Shown: positions 33,514-42,763 of the stretch, one piece after another
Layout: each line of letters starts with the position of its first letter
Position numbering within the stretch: position 1 is the first letter of the stretch
Assembly: GCF_045689235.1 (NCBI RefSeq)
Contig: NZ_CP136864.1
Span: 3,867,144 to 3,931,143, forward strand
Direction of reading: 5' to 3'
Length of the DNA stretch: 64,000 nt
Source: Congregibacter variabilis
GTDB taxonomy: Bacteria > Pseudomonadota > Gammaproteobacteria > Pseudomonadales > Halieaceae
Notes under the pieces: model-generated
Database searches by the model: none
What the model was told of the DNA's origin: nothing
Seen by the model: only the letters and a program-made list of their open reading frames with translations
Translations under genes and position numbers: made by a program

Positions 33514-34556
33514 TCGCTGAATGTTATACCTTCGCTGCCGCTGACGATCTCACCCAGCTCCCAGGCGCGCAAATCGTGCTGCTCCAGTGCGCTGATGGCT
33601 AGAGCAGCATCTTCAGGAGGCAGGCAGATCACCATGCCCACTCCGCAGTTGAAGGTGCGAAACATCTCCATGCGATCGATGTTTCCAGCGCTTTGCAACC
33701 ACTTGAATACCGCCGGCCATTCCCAGCTCTGCGTATCTACACGTGCCGTAGCACCGTCGGGCAGAACCCGCGGCAGGTTCTCCAGAAGGCCGCCACCAGT
33801 GATGTGGGCCATGGCGTGAATCTCTACCTGCTCTCGCAGTGAAAGCAATGCTTTGCAATATAGGGTCGTGGGTTCCAGCAAAAGCTCTCCGAGGTTTTTG
33901 CCGTCCTGTTCCAGTGGGGCGCTAAGGTCGGCGTTGCTTCTTTCAAGCACGCTGCGAATCAGTGAGTAGCCATTGGCATGGGGTCCGCTGCTGGCTATGG
34001 CTATCAGACTGTCGCCCACTGTCACCGCACGGCCATCAATCACCCTGTCTTTTTCCACGACGCCGACGCAAAAACCGGCCAGGTCATAATCGCCTTCGCT
34101 GTACATGCCGGGCATTTCAGCGGTTTCACCCCCGACCAAAGAGCAGCCAGAGAGCTCGCAGCCTCTGGCTATACCGCGTACCACATCGGTGGCGACATCC
34201 AGGTCGAGTTTTCCGGTGGCGTAGTAATCGAGGAAGAAAAGGGGCTCTGCGCCGCTCACGGCAATGTCATTCGCACACATGGCTACCAGGTCGACGCCTA
34301 TGTGCTCGTGACGATTGAGTTCGATCGCCAGCCGCAACTTGGTGCCAACACCGTCAGTGCCCGAGACCAGAAGAGGCTCACGATAGCCGGCAGGCAAAGC
34401 GCACAGCGCACCAAAGCCCCCCAGGCTGCCCATGACTTCGGGGCGCCGCGTGCGGTCTACGGCGTCGCGGATACGACCCACCAGGGCATTCCCCTTATCG
34501 ATATCCACTCCCGCATCGCGATAGGTGAGAGGCGTGGTGTTTTCATTTTCTGACAT
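33510..34556 (-). CDS. purM: Phosphoribosylformylglycinamidine cyclo-ligase (AIR synthetase) PurM
   Basis: PurM (348 aa) closes the imidazole ring in purine synthesis. Family motifs include YRDAGVDIDKGNALV, LVSGTDGVGTKLRLA, GVDLVAMCANDI and GGETAEMPGMY. It is first of purM-purN-DUF3108 and is divergent from the DUF2066 gene. A likely promoter is at 34573-34600 (minus). Confidence 0.98.
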   Translation of the reverse strand: MSENENTTPLTYRDAGVDIDKGNALVGRIRDAVDRTRRPEVMGSLGGFGALCALPAGYREPLLVSGTDGVGTKLRLAIELNRHEHIGVDLVAMCANDIAVSGAEPLFFLDYYATGKLDLDVATDVVRGIARGCELSGCSLVGGETAEMPGMYSEGDYDLAGFCVGVVEKDRVIDGRAVTVGDSLIAIASSGPHANGYSLIRSVLERSNADLSAPLEQDGKNLGELLLEPTTLYCKALLSLREQVEIHAMAHITGGGLLENLPRVLPDGATARVDTQSWEWPAVFKWLQSAGNIDRMEMFRTFNCGVGMVICLPPEDAALAISALEQHDLRAWELGEIVSGSEGITFSE

Positions 34557-34572
34557 CGTTCATTGGCCGGGG

Positions 34573-34600
34573 TAAATATGAGCGCGCAGTTTAGCGTCAA
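34573..34600 (-). promoter_or_regulatory. Candidate purM promoter
   Basis: On the minus strand TTGACG (34595-34600) is separated by 16 bases from TATTTA (34573-34578), with the purM ATG at 34556 about 10 bases after the expected start. No clear PurR box was seen. Confidence 0.45.
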
Positions 34601-34652
34601 AGGCTCGTCAGTAAAGGGCGAGTCCCACCGCCAGCGCTGGTACAATGACCGA

Positions 34653-35711
34653 ATGCCAACACTGCTTCTTCGTCAATTTGTCGCGACTTTGCTGTTTTTA
34701 CAGTGCGCCCTGCTATGGAATCAGGGTGTTCAGGCCGAGATCGTGGACGATATCTATACAGCGCGACTCGTCGTTGAGGGTCGTGATACGCGTTCCCTGA
34801 ACGCTGCGCGCAGAGCCGGGCTTGCCGAAGTGCTTATCAAGGCTTCAGGCGATCCTCAGGCACCCCAGAGCGCCGAGGTGCTCAAGGCTCTGGATAGCTC
34901 CCAAACCTATCTTCTTGGTTACAGCTACGAAGAGGAAGCCGATGGGACTGTACTGTTACGCATGGAGTACGATGAGCAGGCCGTGCAACAGCTTTTGCGT
35001 GAGGCGGGTCTGCGGCTATGGACCGCGAATCGACCGTTGGTGCTTACCTGGTTGGTTATCAGTGATGAGCAGGGACGCCGATTTGCTTCAGTGGACGCAG
35101 CCCCCCAGGCAGATAGCGTGTTGCGGGAGAGCTTTGTTCGGCGTGGTGTACCCCTGCAAACTCCGCTTTACGACCTGATGGATACCGCAGCAATTTCTCC
35201 TGGCGAGGCCTGGCGTCAATCGTCGCCCGCGCTGATGGAGGCTTCGAGCCGTTATCGCGGGGCTGAAGTGCTGGCTGGGCGTGTGGCCCGACTCTCCGAT
35301 GGCAGTTGGGTAGGGGACTGGCGATACCTGGACAATGGGCGCTGGCGAAGCCGCTCCAGCGTAGCTGACAGCCTTCAGGCTTTCACCGATGCCGGGGCGG
35401 AACTGGTCGCCGGCACCCTGGTGGAGCAGTACGGTGTAAAACTGACCGAGGATAGCGACGAGCGTTATCGTTTAACGCTGCGGGGGGTGCGAAGCTTCGA
35501 CGACTATATGGTTTTACAGCAGGTTTTGGGCTCTCTCGAAGCGGTCCGCAGCGTGGTGCCCGAAAGCCTGCTGGGAGACCAGGTGAGCTTGCGGGTAAAG
35601 GCAGAAACCGATTTGCAGCAGCTGGCACGAATCATTGAATTGGATACGCGCTTTGTACCACTTCCTCTGGAGCCGGGGCAGAATGGATTGTCCTATGAAT
35701 GGATACGATGA
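34653..35711 (+). CDS. Secreted DUF2066-family protein
   Basis: The 352-residue product starts with a signal peptide (LLLRQFVATLLFLQCALLWN, cleavage near AEIV) and continues as a DUF2066 protein (IYTARLVVEGRDTRSLNAAR, LAEVLIKASGDP, LLVEQYGVKLTEDSDERYRL-like regions). Function is unknown. The open frame begins at 34563; the ATG at 34653 gives a proper signal peptide. TACAAT ends seven bases before this ATG, so a short or absent leader is possible. It ends in an ATGA overlap with the permease gene. The order purN-purM-DUF2066-(perM)-hda is conserved in Pseudomonas. Confidence 0.82.
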   Translation: MPTLLLRQFVATLLFLQCALLWNQGVQAEIVDDIYTARLVVEGRDTRSLNAARRAGLAEVLIKASGDPQAPQSAEVLKALDSSQTYLLGYSYEEEADGTVLLRMEYDEQAVQQLLREAGLRLWTANRPLVLTWLVISDEQGRRFASVDAAPQADSVLRESFVRRGVPLQTPLYDLMDTAAISPGEAWRQSSPALMEASSRYRGAEVLAGRVARLSDGSWVGDWRYLDNGRWRSRSSVADSLQAFTDAGAELVAGTLVEQYGVKLTEDSDERYRLTLRGVRSFDDYMVLQQVLGSLEAVRSVVPESLLGDQVSLRVKAETDLQQLARIIELDTRFVPLPLEPGQNGLSYEWIR

Positions 35712-36829
35712 GTAGCACCACGCCTGACCCTGATAGTAAGGCCGAGATTCCTATAAATCGCTGGCCGCTGGTTTTTGCTGTGTTTGCGGGCATGGGGCTG
35801 TTGTTCTACCTGCTGCAGCCGATTTTGTTGCCCTTTGTTCTGGGAGCTCTCATGGGTTACCTGGGTGACCCACTCGTAGATCGTGTCGAGGAAAGAGGAG
35901 GTAGTCGAACCTTTGGCGTTATTCTCGTCTTCCTGTTTTTTACCACATTGTCGCTGCTGGCGATGTTCTTCGCGGTGCCGATTCTCCTGCAGCAGCTTGA
36001 CGCATTGGTGGGCCGTATTCCCCTTGTGTACACCTGGCTGCGTGATGTCGCGGTGCCCTGGCTACAATCCCGAACTCTGGTTACGGACGCGAGTCTTCCG
36101 CAAATTGATTTGTCCGCAGAGTTACTACAGAACTGGCAATCCCTGGGTAAGGTGACCGCTTCCACTGTGTCGAGCATTACTGGCTCAGGTTTGGGTCTTT
36201 TGCTGTGGCTGGCAAACATCGCGCTGGTACCTGTCGTTGCGTTTTACCTTATGCGGGACTGGGACGATATCGCCGAACGAATTCTCCGCCTTATGCCCAA
36301 GGCCTGGCAGACCGGTACGCTGCAGATGGTTAGCGAAGCCGATGAGGTCGTCGGTGCCTTTCTTCGCGGTCAGTTCATTGTGATGTGCGCACTTGGTGCT
36401 CTGTACGCATCGGGGCTGTGGTTTGTCGGCTTACAGCTTGCTTTGCTGTTGGGTTTTATCGCGGGTCTGGCAAGCATTGTTCCTTATCTTGGTTTTATTG
36501 TGGGGATATCCGCATCGCTTGCAGCGGCCTGGTTACAGTTTCATGAGCCGTTGCCCCTGCTGTATGTTGCTGGGGTTTTCGGGGTGGGCCAATTGATCGA
36601 GAGCATGGTGTTAACACCGGTATTGGTGGGCAATCGGATTGGTTTGCACCCAGTGGTGGTGATTTTTGCCTTGATGGCAGGAGGGCAGCTAGCCGGATTT
36701 GTAGGCGTTGTGGTGGCTTTACCCGTAGCGGCGGTGATCAAGGTGTTTGCCAGCCACGCGCTGGTGCATTATCGAAATAGCCAGATCTATGCCGGGGGAG
36801 ATCTCGAAAACCCGGGCGATGATGCCTGA
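35708..36829 (+). CDS. AI-2E/PerM-family permease
   Basis: This 373-residue membrane protein belongs to the AI-2E transporter (PerM/UPF0118) family, with about eight predicted helices and family segments such as LLQPILLPFVLGALMGYLGDP and LVPVVAFYLMRDWDD, and a C-terminal GGQLAGFVGVVVALPVAAV. The family includes transporters with differing substrates, so no substrate is proposed. The ATG at 35708 overlaps the DUF2066 stop (ATGA); an ATG at 35699 is also in frame. hda follows with overlap. Confidence 0.88.
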   Translation: MSSTTPDPDSKAEIPINRWPLVFAVFAGMGLLFYLLQPILLPFVLGALMGYLGDPLVDRVEERGGSRTFGVILVFLFFTTLSLLAMFFAVPILLQQLDALVGRIPLVYTWLRDVAVPWLQSRTLVTDASLPQIDLSAELLQNWQSLGKVTASTVSSITGSGLGLLLWLANIALVPVVAFYLMRDWDDIAERILRLMPKAWQTGTLQMVSEADEVVGAFLRGQFIVMCALGALYASGLWFVGLQLALLLGFIAGLASIVPYLGFIVGISASLAAAWLQFHEPLPLLYVAGVFGVGQLIESMVLTPVLVGNRIGLHPVVVIFALMAGGQLAGFVGVVVALPVAAVIKVFASHALVHYRNSQIYAGGDLENPGDDA

Positions 36830-37526
36830 TTCAGCGCACTCCCGGGACCAGTCTCCTCAGTTGCCCTTGCAGATAGGGCTGGAGGATGACTCTACCTTCG
36901 ATAACTTCCTCGCTCGCAAGGCTCTGGCACCGCTGCTGGACAGCCTGTCCCGTCCCAATACTGAGCCTCTCCAGTTTATCCATGGCGCTGCCGGGGAGGG
37001 CAAGAGCCACTTGCTGCAGGCGCTGTGTCATGCGACGGAGGGTGCGTTGTATTTACCGCTTTGCGCGTTACTGGATTCACCAGCCAAAGAAGTGTTGCAA
37101 GATCTGGAGTCGTCCTCGCTGCTAGCGTTGGACGAACTGGAGGCGATCGCCGGACGGTCAGATTGGGAAGAAGCCTTATTTCACCTGATCAATCGAGCCC
37201 GAGCGACGCAATGTCCACTTTGGATAGCGGCTCGACGACCTGCCACTGATCTGGGGGTGCAGCTTGCCGACCTCAGCTCGCGTTTGGCTGGCGGCGTAAC
37301 CTGGGCGATCGGTGCCGCAAGTGACGACGACAAGCTGGAGATTTTGAAGTTTCGTGCGCAGCGCAGAGGTTTGTTGCTCCCGGACGCCGTCGCTCAATAT
37401 CTGTGCTCCAGAGAGAGCCGGGCTTTATGCGACTTGATGGGGGCCCTGGATCGTCTCGATCGGGCTTCCCTGCAATTACAGCGGCCTCTTACGGTCCCTT
37501 TGGTCCGCGAGGTTATGGCCTGGTAA
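36819..37526 (+). CDS. hda: DnaA-homologous regulatory inactivator Hda
   Basis: Hda (235 aa) promotes hydrolysis of DnaA-bound ATP together with the sliding clamp. The N-terminal QLPLQIGLEDDSTFDNF contains the clamp-binding-like motif (QLPL) and the start of the DnaA-like AAA+ domain. The P-loop is HGAAGEGKSHLLQALCH and Walker B is LLALDELEAI. The frame is open from 36747 but the ATG pair at 36819/36822 precedes the family N-terminus; this overlaps the permease stop by about 11 bases. It ends 25 bases from the convergent Lrp gene. Confidence 0.93.
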   Translation: MMPDSAHSRDQSPQLPLQIGLEDDSTFDNFLARKALAPLLDSLSRPNTEPLQFIHGAAGEGKSHLLQALCHATEGALYLPLCALLDSPAKEVLQDLESSSLLALDELEAIAGRSDWEEALFHLINRARATQCPLWIAARRPATDLGVQLADLSSRLAGGVTWAIGAASDDDKLEILKFRAQRRGLLLPDAVAQYLCSRESRALCDLMGALDRLDRASLQLQRPLTVPLVREVMAW

Positions 37527-37551
37527 GCCATTTGCGCAGTGAATCTGAGTA

Positions 37552-38028
37552 TCAGCTCTGGGTTTGCAGCGGCAGCGACGTACTGTTTTTAATTTCGGTG
37601 ACCGCCATATGAGAGTGAAGTTCTCGAACGTCAGGATTGGCACTGAGCGTTTCACGCACAAAACTTTCGTAGTGCCTAACGTCACGAGTCACGATTTTCA
37701 GCATGTAGTCCCATATCCCGGTCATGGTGTAGCACTCGATGACCTCGGGGTAGCGGACAATGTCTTTCTCAAAGCTCAGTAGGTTTTGACGGCCGGTGGC
37801 GGTGAGATTGACCGTGGCAAAGACCACCACATCCATGCCTAATTGCTCGCGGTTCAACAGCGCGACACGTTCGCGAATGAGTCCCTGTTCCTCCAGTCGG
37901 CTGATACGTCGCCAGCAGGGTGACTGCGAAAGATTTACGCGCTCAGCAATGGCTGCGGTACTAAGACTGCAGTCGTTTTGGAGTAAATCAAGAATCGCTA
38001 AATCTGTGTTATCGAGCTTTTCAGACAT
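37552..38028 (-). CDS. Lrp/AsnC-family transcriptional regulator
   Basis: The 158-residue protein has the N-terminal winged HTH (LDNTDLAILDLLQNDCSLST, NLSQSPCWRRISRLEEQGLI) and a C-terminal RAM/ASNC effector domain (VIECYTMTGIWDYMLKIVTR). The ATG at 38028 gives the typical start; the frame opens at 38058. It is divergent from the indolepyruvate:ferredoxin oxidoreductase gene, so it probably controls that gene in response to an amino acid. The palindrome GTATGCATTCATAC (38031-38044, five-base arms) immediately upstream of its start may be an autoregulatory site. Confidence 0.92.
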   Translation of the reverse strand: MSEKLDNTDLAILDLLQNDCSLSTAAIAERVNLSQSPCWRRISRLEEQGLIRERVALLNREQLGMDVVVFATVNLTATGRQNLLSFEKDIVRYPEVIECYTMTGIWDYMLKIVTRDVRHYESFVRETLSANPDVRELHSHMAVTEIKNSTSLPLQTQS

Positions 38029-38030
38029 AT

Positions 38031-38151
38031 GTATGCATTCATACCAGTAAGTGCGCATATTTTATCTAAAAAAGTTTGATGTCGATAGGCAAATAGCATA
38101 GTAAAACCTCGCAGCTTCGTTAAAATTTTGCCCTATAACAACGCGAGGTTT
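38031..38151. promoter_or_regulatory. Divergent promoter region of lrp-like and iorAB-like genes with inverted repeats
   Basis: A palindrome (38031-38044) lies at the lrp-like gene. Toward the oxidoreductase gene, TTGATG (38076-38081), 17 bases and TAGTAA (38099-38104) make a plausible promoter. A perfect 9-bp inverted repeat, AAACCTCGC (38104-38112) and GCGAGGTTT (38143-38151), flanks 30 bases. The right arm contains the GAGG ribosome binding site 7 bases before the ATG at 38156. The repeat could be an operator pair or a leader hairpin hiding the ribosome binding site. Confidence 0.5.
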
Positions 38152-38155
38152 ACCG

Positions 38156-41100
38156 ATGACTAGTCAGACCGTTCGCGGCATAACAGACATATCTCTGGAC
38201 GACAAATACGCACTGGATATCGATCGCGCGTATATGACCGGTATTGAGGCGCTCGTCCGTTTGCCTATGCTTCAGCATCAGCGTGACAAGCAGCGCGGCC
38301 TTAACACCGCGGCCTTTGTTTCGGGTTATCGCGGCTCGCCCCTTGGCGGCGTAGACCAGGCTTTCTGGAAAGCCAAACGCTGGCTGGAACCCCACAATGT
38401 GCATTTTCAGCCGGGCATCAATGAAGAGCTCGCGGCAACCGCCGTTTGGGGTAGTCAGCAGACCAATCTTTTTAGCGGTGCGCGCTACGACGGTGTATTT
38501 GCCATGTGGTACGGCAAAGGGCCGGGCGTCGATCGCAGCATGGACGTGTTTAAACACGCCAACGCTGCAGGCACCTCAAAATTCGGCGGTGTTCTGGCGG
38601 TAGCTGGCGATGACCATGCCTGTAAATCCTCTACTTTGCCTCACCAGTCCGAGCACGATTTTATTGCCGCATCGATCCCGGTTCTCAGTCCTTCCAATGT
38701 TCAGGAAGTGTTGGATCTGGGCGTCTATGGTTGGGAACTGTCCCGCTACTCAGGCTGTTGGGTTGCGCTCAAGGCGATCACCGAAAACATGGACTCTGCT
38801 ATATCTGCAGATCTTGATGCTTCGCGCATCCAGGTTGCTATTCCCGAAGGTTTTGAGCTTCCACCGGGAGGCGTTCATGCGCGCTGGCCCGATCAGCCTA
38901 TGGAGCAGGAAGAGCGACTCAACCGCTACAAAATCTATGCGGCTCGGGAGTTCGCCCGGGCTAACGGGCTGAATAAGATCGTTCTGGATAGTCCCAAAGC
39001 ACGGTTGGGTATTGTTACCTCGGGCAAGGCCTACCTCGATGTTATGCAGGCACTGGATGATATGGGCATAACGGCCGAGGTCGCTGCTGAGATTGGCCTG
39101 AGGGTCTATAAGGTGGGCATGCCCTGGCCTTTGGAGCCGCAGACAACGCATGACTTCGCTGATGGTCTGGAAGAAATTCTGGTCGTTGAAGAAAAACGCT
39201 CCATTATCGAAGACCAACTCACCGGGCAGTTGTACAACTACCCCGTGGCGGCTCGCCCGAAAGTTATTGGCGAGTTTGACGAGCAGGGCCGGGACCTTTT
39301 GCCGAATCTGGGTGAACTTACCCCGGCTAAGGTGGCTCTGGCTATTGCTTCGCGTATCAGGCGCTTCTTTAAGTCTGAAGTGATGGAGCAACGCATTGCA
39401 TGGATCGAGAGCAAAGAGCTGTCTTTGGCGCGCCCTGCTGAAGTGGCGGAACGTGTTCCGCATTTTTGCTCCGGGTGTCCACACAACACCTCGACCAAAT
39501 TGCCTGATGGAAGCCGAGCAATGGGCGGAATCGGCTGTCACTACATGGCGACCTGGATGCCTGACCGGCCTACACTCACCTTTACGCAGATGGGTGGTGA
39601 GGGCGCGACCTGGATTGGTCAGGCACCGTTCACCGACACCAAACATGTTTTTCAGAATCTCGGCGATGGCACCTATTTCCACTCAGGGGTTCTCGCTGTA
39701 CGCGCCGCCGTAGCATCGGGCGTCAACATCACTTACAAGATTCTTTACAACGATGCGGTGGCCATGACAGGTGGGCAACCCATTGATGGCTCTCTCTCGA
39801 TTCCCGACCTGCTTCGTCAGCTTCAGGGCGAGGGTGTGCAGCGCATCGCACTGGTCAGCGACGAGCCCGGACAATGGCGGGGTCATGTCCCGGCCATTGG
39901 TGGTCTGAGTATTCACCATCGCGACGAAATGGATGGCTTGCAGCGAGAGTTTCGTGAGATTAGCGGAGCGACGGTGATTGTTTACCAGCAAACCTGCGCA
40001 GCGGAAAAGCGTCGACGTCGTAAAAAGGGCATAAGCGAAGATCCCGCCAAGCGCCTGTTTATCAATGATGCCGTATGTGAAGGCTGTGGAGACTGTTCGG
40101 TGAAGTCTAACTGTCTTTCTATTGTGCCCAAAGAAACCGAGCTGGGTCGCAAGCGGCAGATCGATCAGAGTGCCTGTAATAAGGATTACAGCTGCAATCG
40201 CGGTTTTTGCCCAAGCTTTGTCACTGTAACCGGCGGTGGTTTACGTAAGCCCCAGCGCGTGGATACCACGCAGATGATGTTTGATCCCTTGCCAGAGCCG
40301 CAGCTTCCAGATCTCAGTGAGCGCCCCTGGAATACCGTTGTCACCGGCGTAGGCGGTACCGGCGTTCTTACAATCACCTCGTTAGTGGCCATGGCGGCGC
40401 ACCTTGAAGGCAAGGGTTGCGCGACTATGAACCAAACCGGTTTGGCCCAGAAGTTTGGTGCGGTTGTGTCTCACGTGCGTGTCGCGAAAGAGCAAGACGA
40501 CATTATGGCGGTGCGCATTCCTGCGGGAGAGGCGGACTTACTGCTGGGTTGTGATCTGGTTGTTACAACAACTTACGAAGCTATGGGTAAAGTGGCGCAC
40601 GGGCGGACGCACGCGGTGGTTAACGAGGCTGAGGTGCCCACGGCAAGTTTTATCCTCAACCCTGATGCACGTTTTCCGACTGACACAATGAAGCAACGGG
40701 TGCTGGAAGAAGTCGGTGATTTGGATTGCCATTTTCTGGACTCCAGCCGAATCGCTACGACTCTTATGGGTGACTCCATTGCCAGCAATCTGTTCCTTCT
40801 GGGTTACGCCTGGCAGCGAGGTCTGGTGCCCGTGTCTGCTACGGCATTGGAGCGGGCCATCGAACTTAATGCGGTAGCTGTGGAGTTCAACAAGCAGGCC
40901 TTTTTGTACGGACGCCGTTATGCCAACCGTCCGGAGCAGGTGCTTGCCTTGCTGCCAGAGTCTGTGGCAATCGCGCAATTAGGAACTGCAGAGCTTATCG
41001 AAGACCGCGCGCTGCGCCTGGTGGACTATCAGGACGCGCGCTACGCTCAGCGCTATCGAGATACGATGGCAGCGGTGCAAGCCGCAGACTCTCGCGCTGC

Positions 41101-41656
41101 CGCCAGTGATTCTCTGACGGCTACCGCCGCAAAGTCGCTCTACAAGCTGATGGCTTATAAGGATGAGTACGAGGTCGCCAGGCTCTACAGTGCGCCGGAG
41201 TTCCTTGAGAAAATTGCGGCCAAGTTCGAGGGGGATTACAGCCTTCGCTTCAATATGGCGCCGCCACTTTTGAGTAAGCGAGATCCATACTCTGGAGAAT
41301 TACAAAAAACCGAGTTCGGTCCCTGGATGCTTTCTGCGTTTCGGGTGCTAGCTCCATTGCGTCGCCTTCGTGGCACCGCTTTGGACCTGTTTGGCTACAC
41401 AGCCGAGCGGCGTCAGGAGCGACAGGACATCAGTGACTTCGAACAGTTACTGGATTCTCTGTGCAAGCGTATGGCGACCGCGACCAGCGATACTGAGTAT
41501 GCAGTGATAAAGGAGCTTTTGGCACTTCCTCTGCAGCTGCGCGGCTTTGGCCACGTGAAGGATCGCAATCGTGAGCAACTCGCGCTCAGGCGGTCAACAT
41601 TAATAAAACGTCTGGAAGGGCAAGTAGACGCTGTGCAGATTGTAGAGGCGGCCTGA
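38156..41656 (+). CDS. Indolepyruvate:ferredoxin oxidoreductase-family protein (fused alpha-beta)
   Basis: This 1166-residue protein is a large fused member of the 2-oxoacid:ferredoxin oxidoreductase family that oxidatively decarboxylates arylpyruvates or branched 2-oxo acids to acyl-CoA. Order: a pyrimidine-binding/POR N-domain (FVSGYRGSPLGGVDQAFWK), a TPP-binding domain (HFCSGCPHNTSTKLPDGS; GQAPFTDTKHVFQNLGDGTY), a Cys-rich region around residue 641 (CEGCGDCSVKSNC and CNKDYSCNRGFC) and a C-terminal gamma-type domain (VVTGVGGTGVLTITSL). The ribosome binding site lies within the right arm of an inverted repeat. The Leu/Phe dehydrogenase gene follows after 33 bases, which suggests a deamination then decarboxylation route. 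The exact substrate is unknown. Confidence 0.92.
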   Translation: MTSQTVRGITDISLDDKYALDIDRAYMTGIEALVRLPMLQHQRDKQRGLNTAAFVSGYRGSPLGGVDQAFWKAKRWLEPHNVHFQPGINEELAATAVWGSQQTNLFSGARYDGVFAMWYGKGPGVDRSMDVFKHANAAGTSKFGGVLAVAGDDHACKSSTLPHQSEHDFIAASIPVLSPSNVQEVLDLGVYGWELSRYSGCWVALKAITENMDSAISADLDASRIQVAIPEGFELPPGGVHARWPDQPMEQEERLNRYKIYAAREFARANGLNKIVLDSPKARLGIVTSGKAYLDVMQALDDMGITAEVAAEIGLRVYKVGMPWPLEPQTTHDFADGLEEILVVEEKRSIIEDQLTGQLYNYPVAARPKVIGEFDEQGRDLLPNLGELTPAKVALAIASRIRRFFKSEVMEQRIAWIESKELSLARPAEVAERVPHFCSGCPHNTSTKLPDGSRAMGGIGCHYMATWMPDRPTLTFTQMGGEGATWIGQAPFTDTKHVFQNLGDGTYFHSGVLAVRAAVASGVNITYKILYNDAVAMTGGQPIDGSLSIPDLLRQLQGEGVQRIALVSDEPGQWRGHVPAIGGLSIHHRDEMDGLQREFREISGATVIVYQQTCAAEKRRRRKKGISEDPAKRLFINDAVCEGCGDCSVKSNCLSIVPKETELGRKRQIDQSACNKDYSCNRGFCPSFVTVTGGGLRKPQRVDTTQMMFDPLPEPQLPDLSERPWNTVVTGVGGTGVLTITSLVAMAAHLEGKGCATMNQTGLAQKFGAVVSHVRVAKEQDDIMAVRIPAGEADLLLGCDLVVTTTYEAMGKVAHGRTHAVVNEAEVPTASFILNPDARFPTDTMKQRVLEEVGDLDCHFLDSSRIATTLMGDSIASNLFLLGYAWQRGLVPVSATALERAIELNAVAVEFNKQAFLYGRRYANRPEQVLALLPESVAIAQLGTAELIEDRALRLVDYQDARYAQRYRDTMAAVQAADSRAAASDSLTATAAKSLYKLMAYKDEYEVARLYSAPEFLEKIAAKFEGDYSLRFNMAPPLLSKRDPYSGELQKTEFGPWMLSAFRVLAPLRRLRGTALDLFGYTAERRQERQDISDFEQLLDSLCKRMATATSDTEYAVIKELLALPLQLRGFGHVKDRNREQLALRRSTLIKRLEGQVDAVQIVEAA

Positions 41657-41689
41657 AAGTCGCTCACTCATACTAATAAGGAATAAGTC

Positions 41690-42763
41690 ATGGCCGTGTT
41701 CAGTAATCCTTCTTTTGACAGTCATGAACAAGTGGTTTTTGGAGCGGATCGCAGCAGCGGTCTCCGCGCAATCATCGCTGTTCACGATACGCGGTTGGGC
41801 GCTGCGGTAGGCGGTTGTCGCATGTATCCCTACGCTTCTGAGGCAGAGGCGATCGATGACGTACTGCGTCTCTCTCGAGGAATGACGTACAAATCGGCTC
41901 TGGCCGGTTTGCCTCTGGGGGGTGGTAAATCGGTGATCATTGGCGATCCGACGCAGCACAAGAGCGAGGCTCTATGGCAGGCCATGGCCAAATTTATTGA
42001 CAGCCTGGGTGGACGCTATGTGGCTGCAGAAGATTCAGGGACGTCCGTGGCGGACCTTCGTGCCATGAGCCAATACACAGATCACGTCAGTGGTTTCGCC
42101 GCTACAGAACACGGTGGTGATCCATCTCCGAGTACCGCGCTGGGCGTGTTTGTTGGCATTCGTGCTGCACTGGCGCATCGCCTGGGTGCCAGTGATTTTC
42201 ACGGTGTTCGCGTTGCGATTCAGGGGCTTGGGCATGTGGGATTTTCATTGGCCCAGATGCTGAAAAATGCAGGAGCAGAGGTGCTCGCCTCTGATATCAA
42301 CGCCACTAATCTCGCTCGTGCGGTGGCTGAGTTGGGCGTAACTCCCATCGCTTCTGAGAATATCCTCTGTGAGGACGTGGACGTCCTGGCTCCCTGTGCT
42401 TTGGGCGGTGCATTAAACGCTGACAGCATCGCTGTTTTGCGTGCGGGTATCGTCGCGGGAGCAGCAAACAATCAACTCCGCGAGACTGCTGACGGTGGCC
42501 GTTTGGTGGATCGAGGGATTCTCTATTGCCCGGACTTTCTCATTAACGCCGGAGGAATTATCGATGTTCACTATCAGCGCAGCGGCCTGGATCGTGCGGG
42601 CCTGACGGCGCACATCGAAAGTATCGGCGATCGATTGGCTGAAGTTCTCCAGCGAGCGGACCGCTGTCATCGTCCTACGGGGGAGATAGCCGAGGAACTG
42701 GCCGAGGAGCTTCTCGGCGCGACAGTCCCAAGCGGTGAGCAACAGCTGCGCAGTGTTGCCTAG
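41690..42763 (+). CDS. Glu/Leu/Phe/Val dehydrogenase
   Basis: The 357-residue protein belongs to the amino-acid dehydrogenase family, closest in layout to leucine/phenylalanine dehydrogenases. The Lys-containing substrate site is YKSALAGLPLGGGKSVI (about residues 66-82), a conserved Asp follows (VAAEDSGTSVADLRAM), and the NAD-binding motif is IQGLGHVGFSLAQ near residue 178. It would convert amino acids to 2-oxo acids, the substrates of the upstream oxidoreductase. Its stop overlaps the yhhQ-like gene on the other strand by 4 bp. Confidence 0.92.
   Translation: MAVFSNPSFDSHEQVVFGADRSSGLRAIIAVHDTRLGAAVGGCRMYPYASEAEAIDDVLRLSRGMTYKSALAGLPLGGGKSVIIGDPTQHKSEALWQAMAKFIDSLGGRYVAAEDSGTSVADLRAMSQYTDHVSGFAATEHGGDPSPSTALGVFVGIRAALAHRLGASDFHGVRVAIQGLGHVGFSLAQMLKNAGAEVLASDINATNLARAVAELGVTPIASENILCEDVDVLAPCALGGALNADSIAVLRAGIVAGAANNQLRETADGGRLVDRGILYCPDFLINAGGIIDVHYQRSGLDRAGLTAHIESIGDRLAEVLQRADRCHRPTGEIAEELAEELLGATVPSGEQQLRSVA

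Noticed and set aside
38750..39682. Open frame of 310 codons opposite the indolepyruvate:ferredoxin oxidoreductase gene
   Set aside because: Long antisense frames are expected in this GC-rich, codon-biased DNA; the sense frame carries clear domains.
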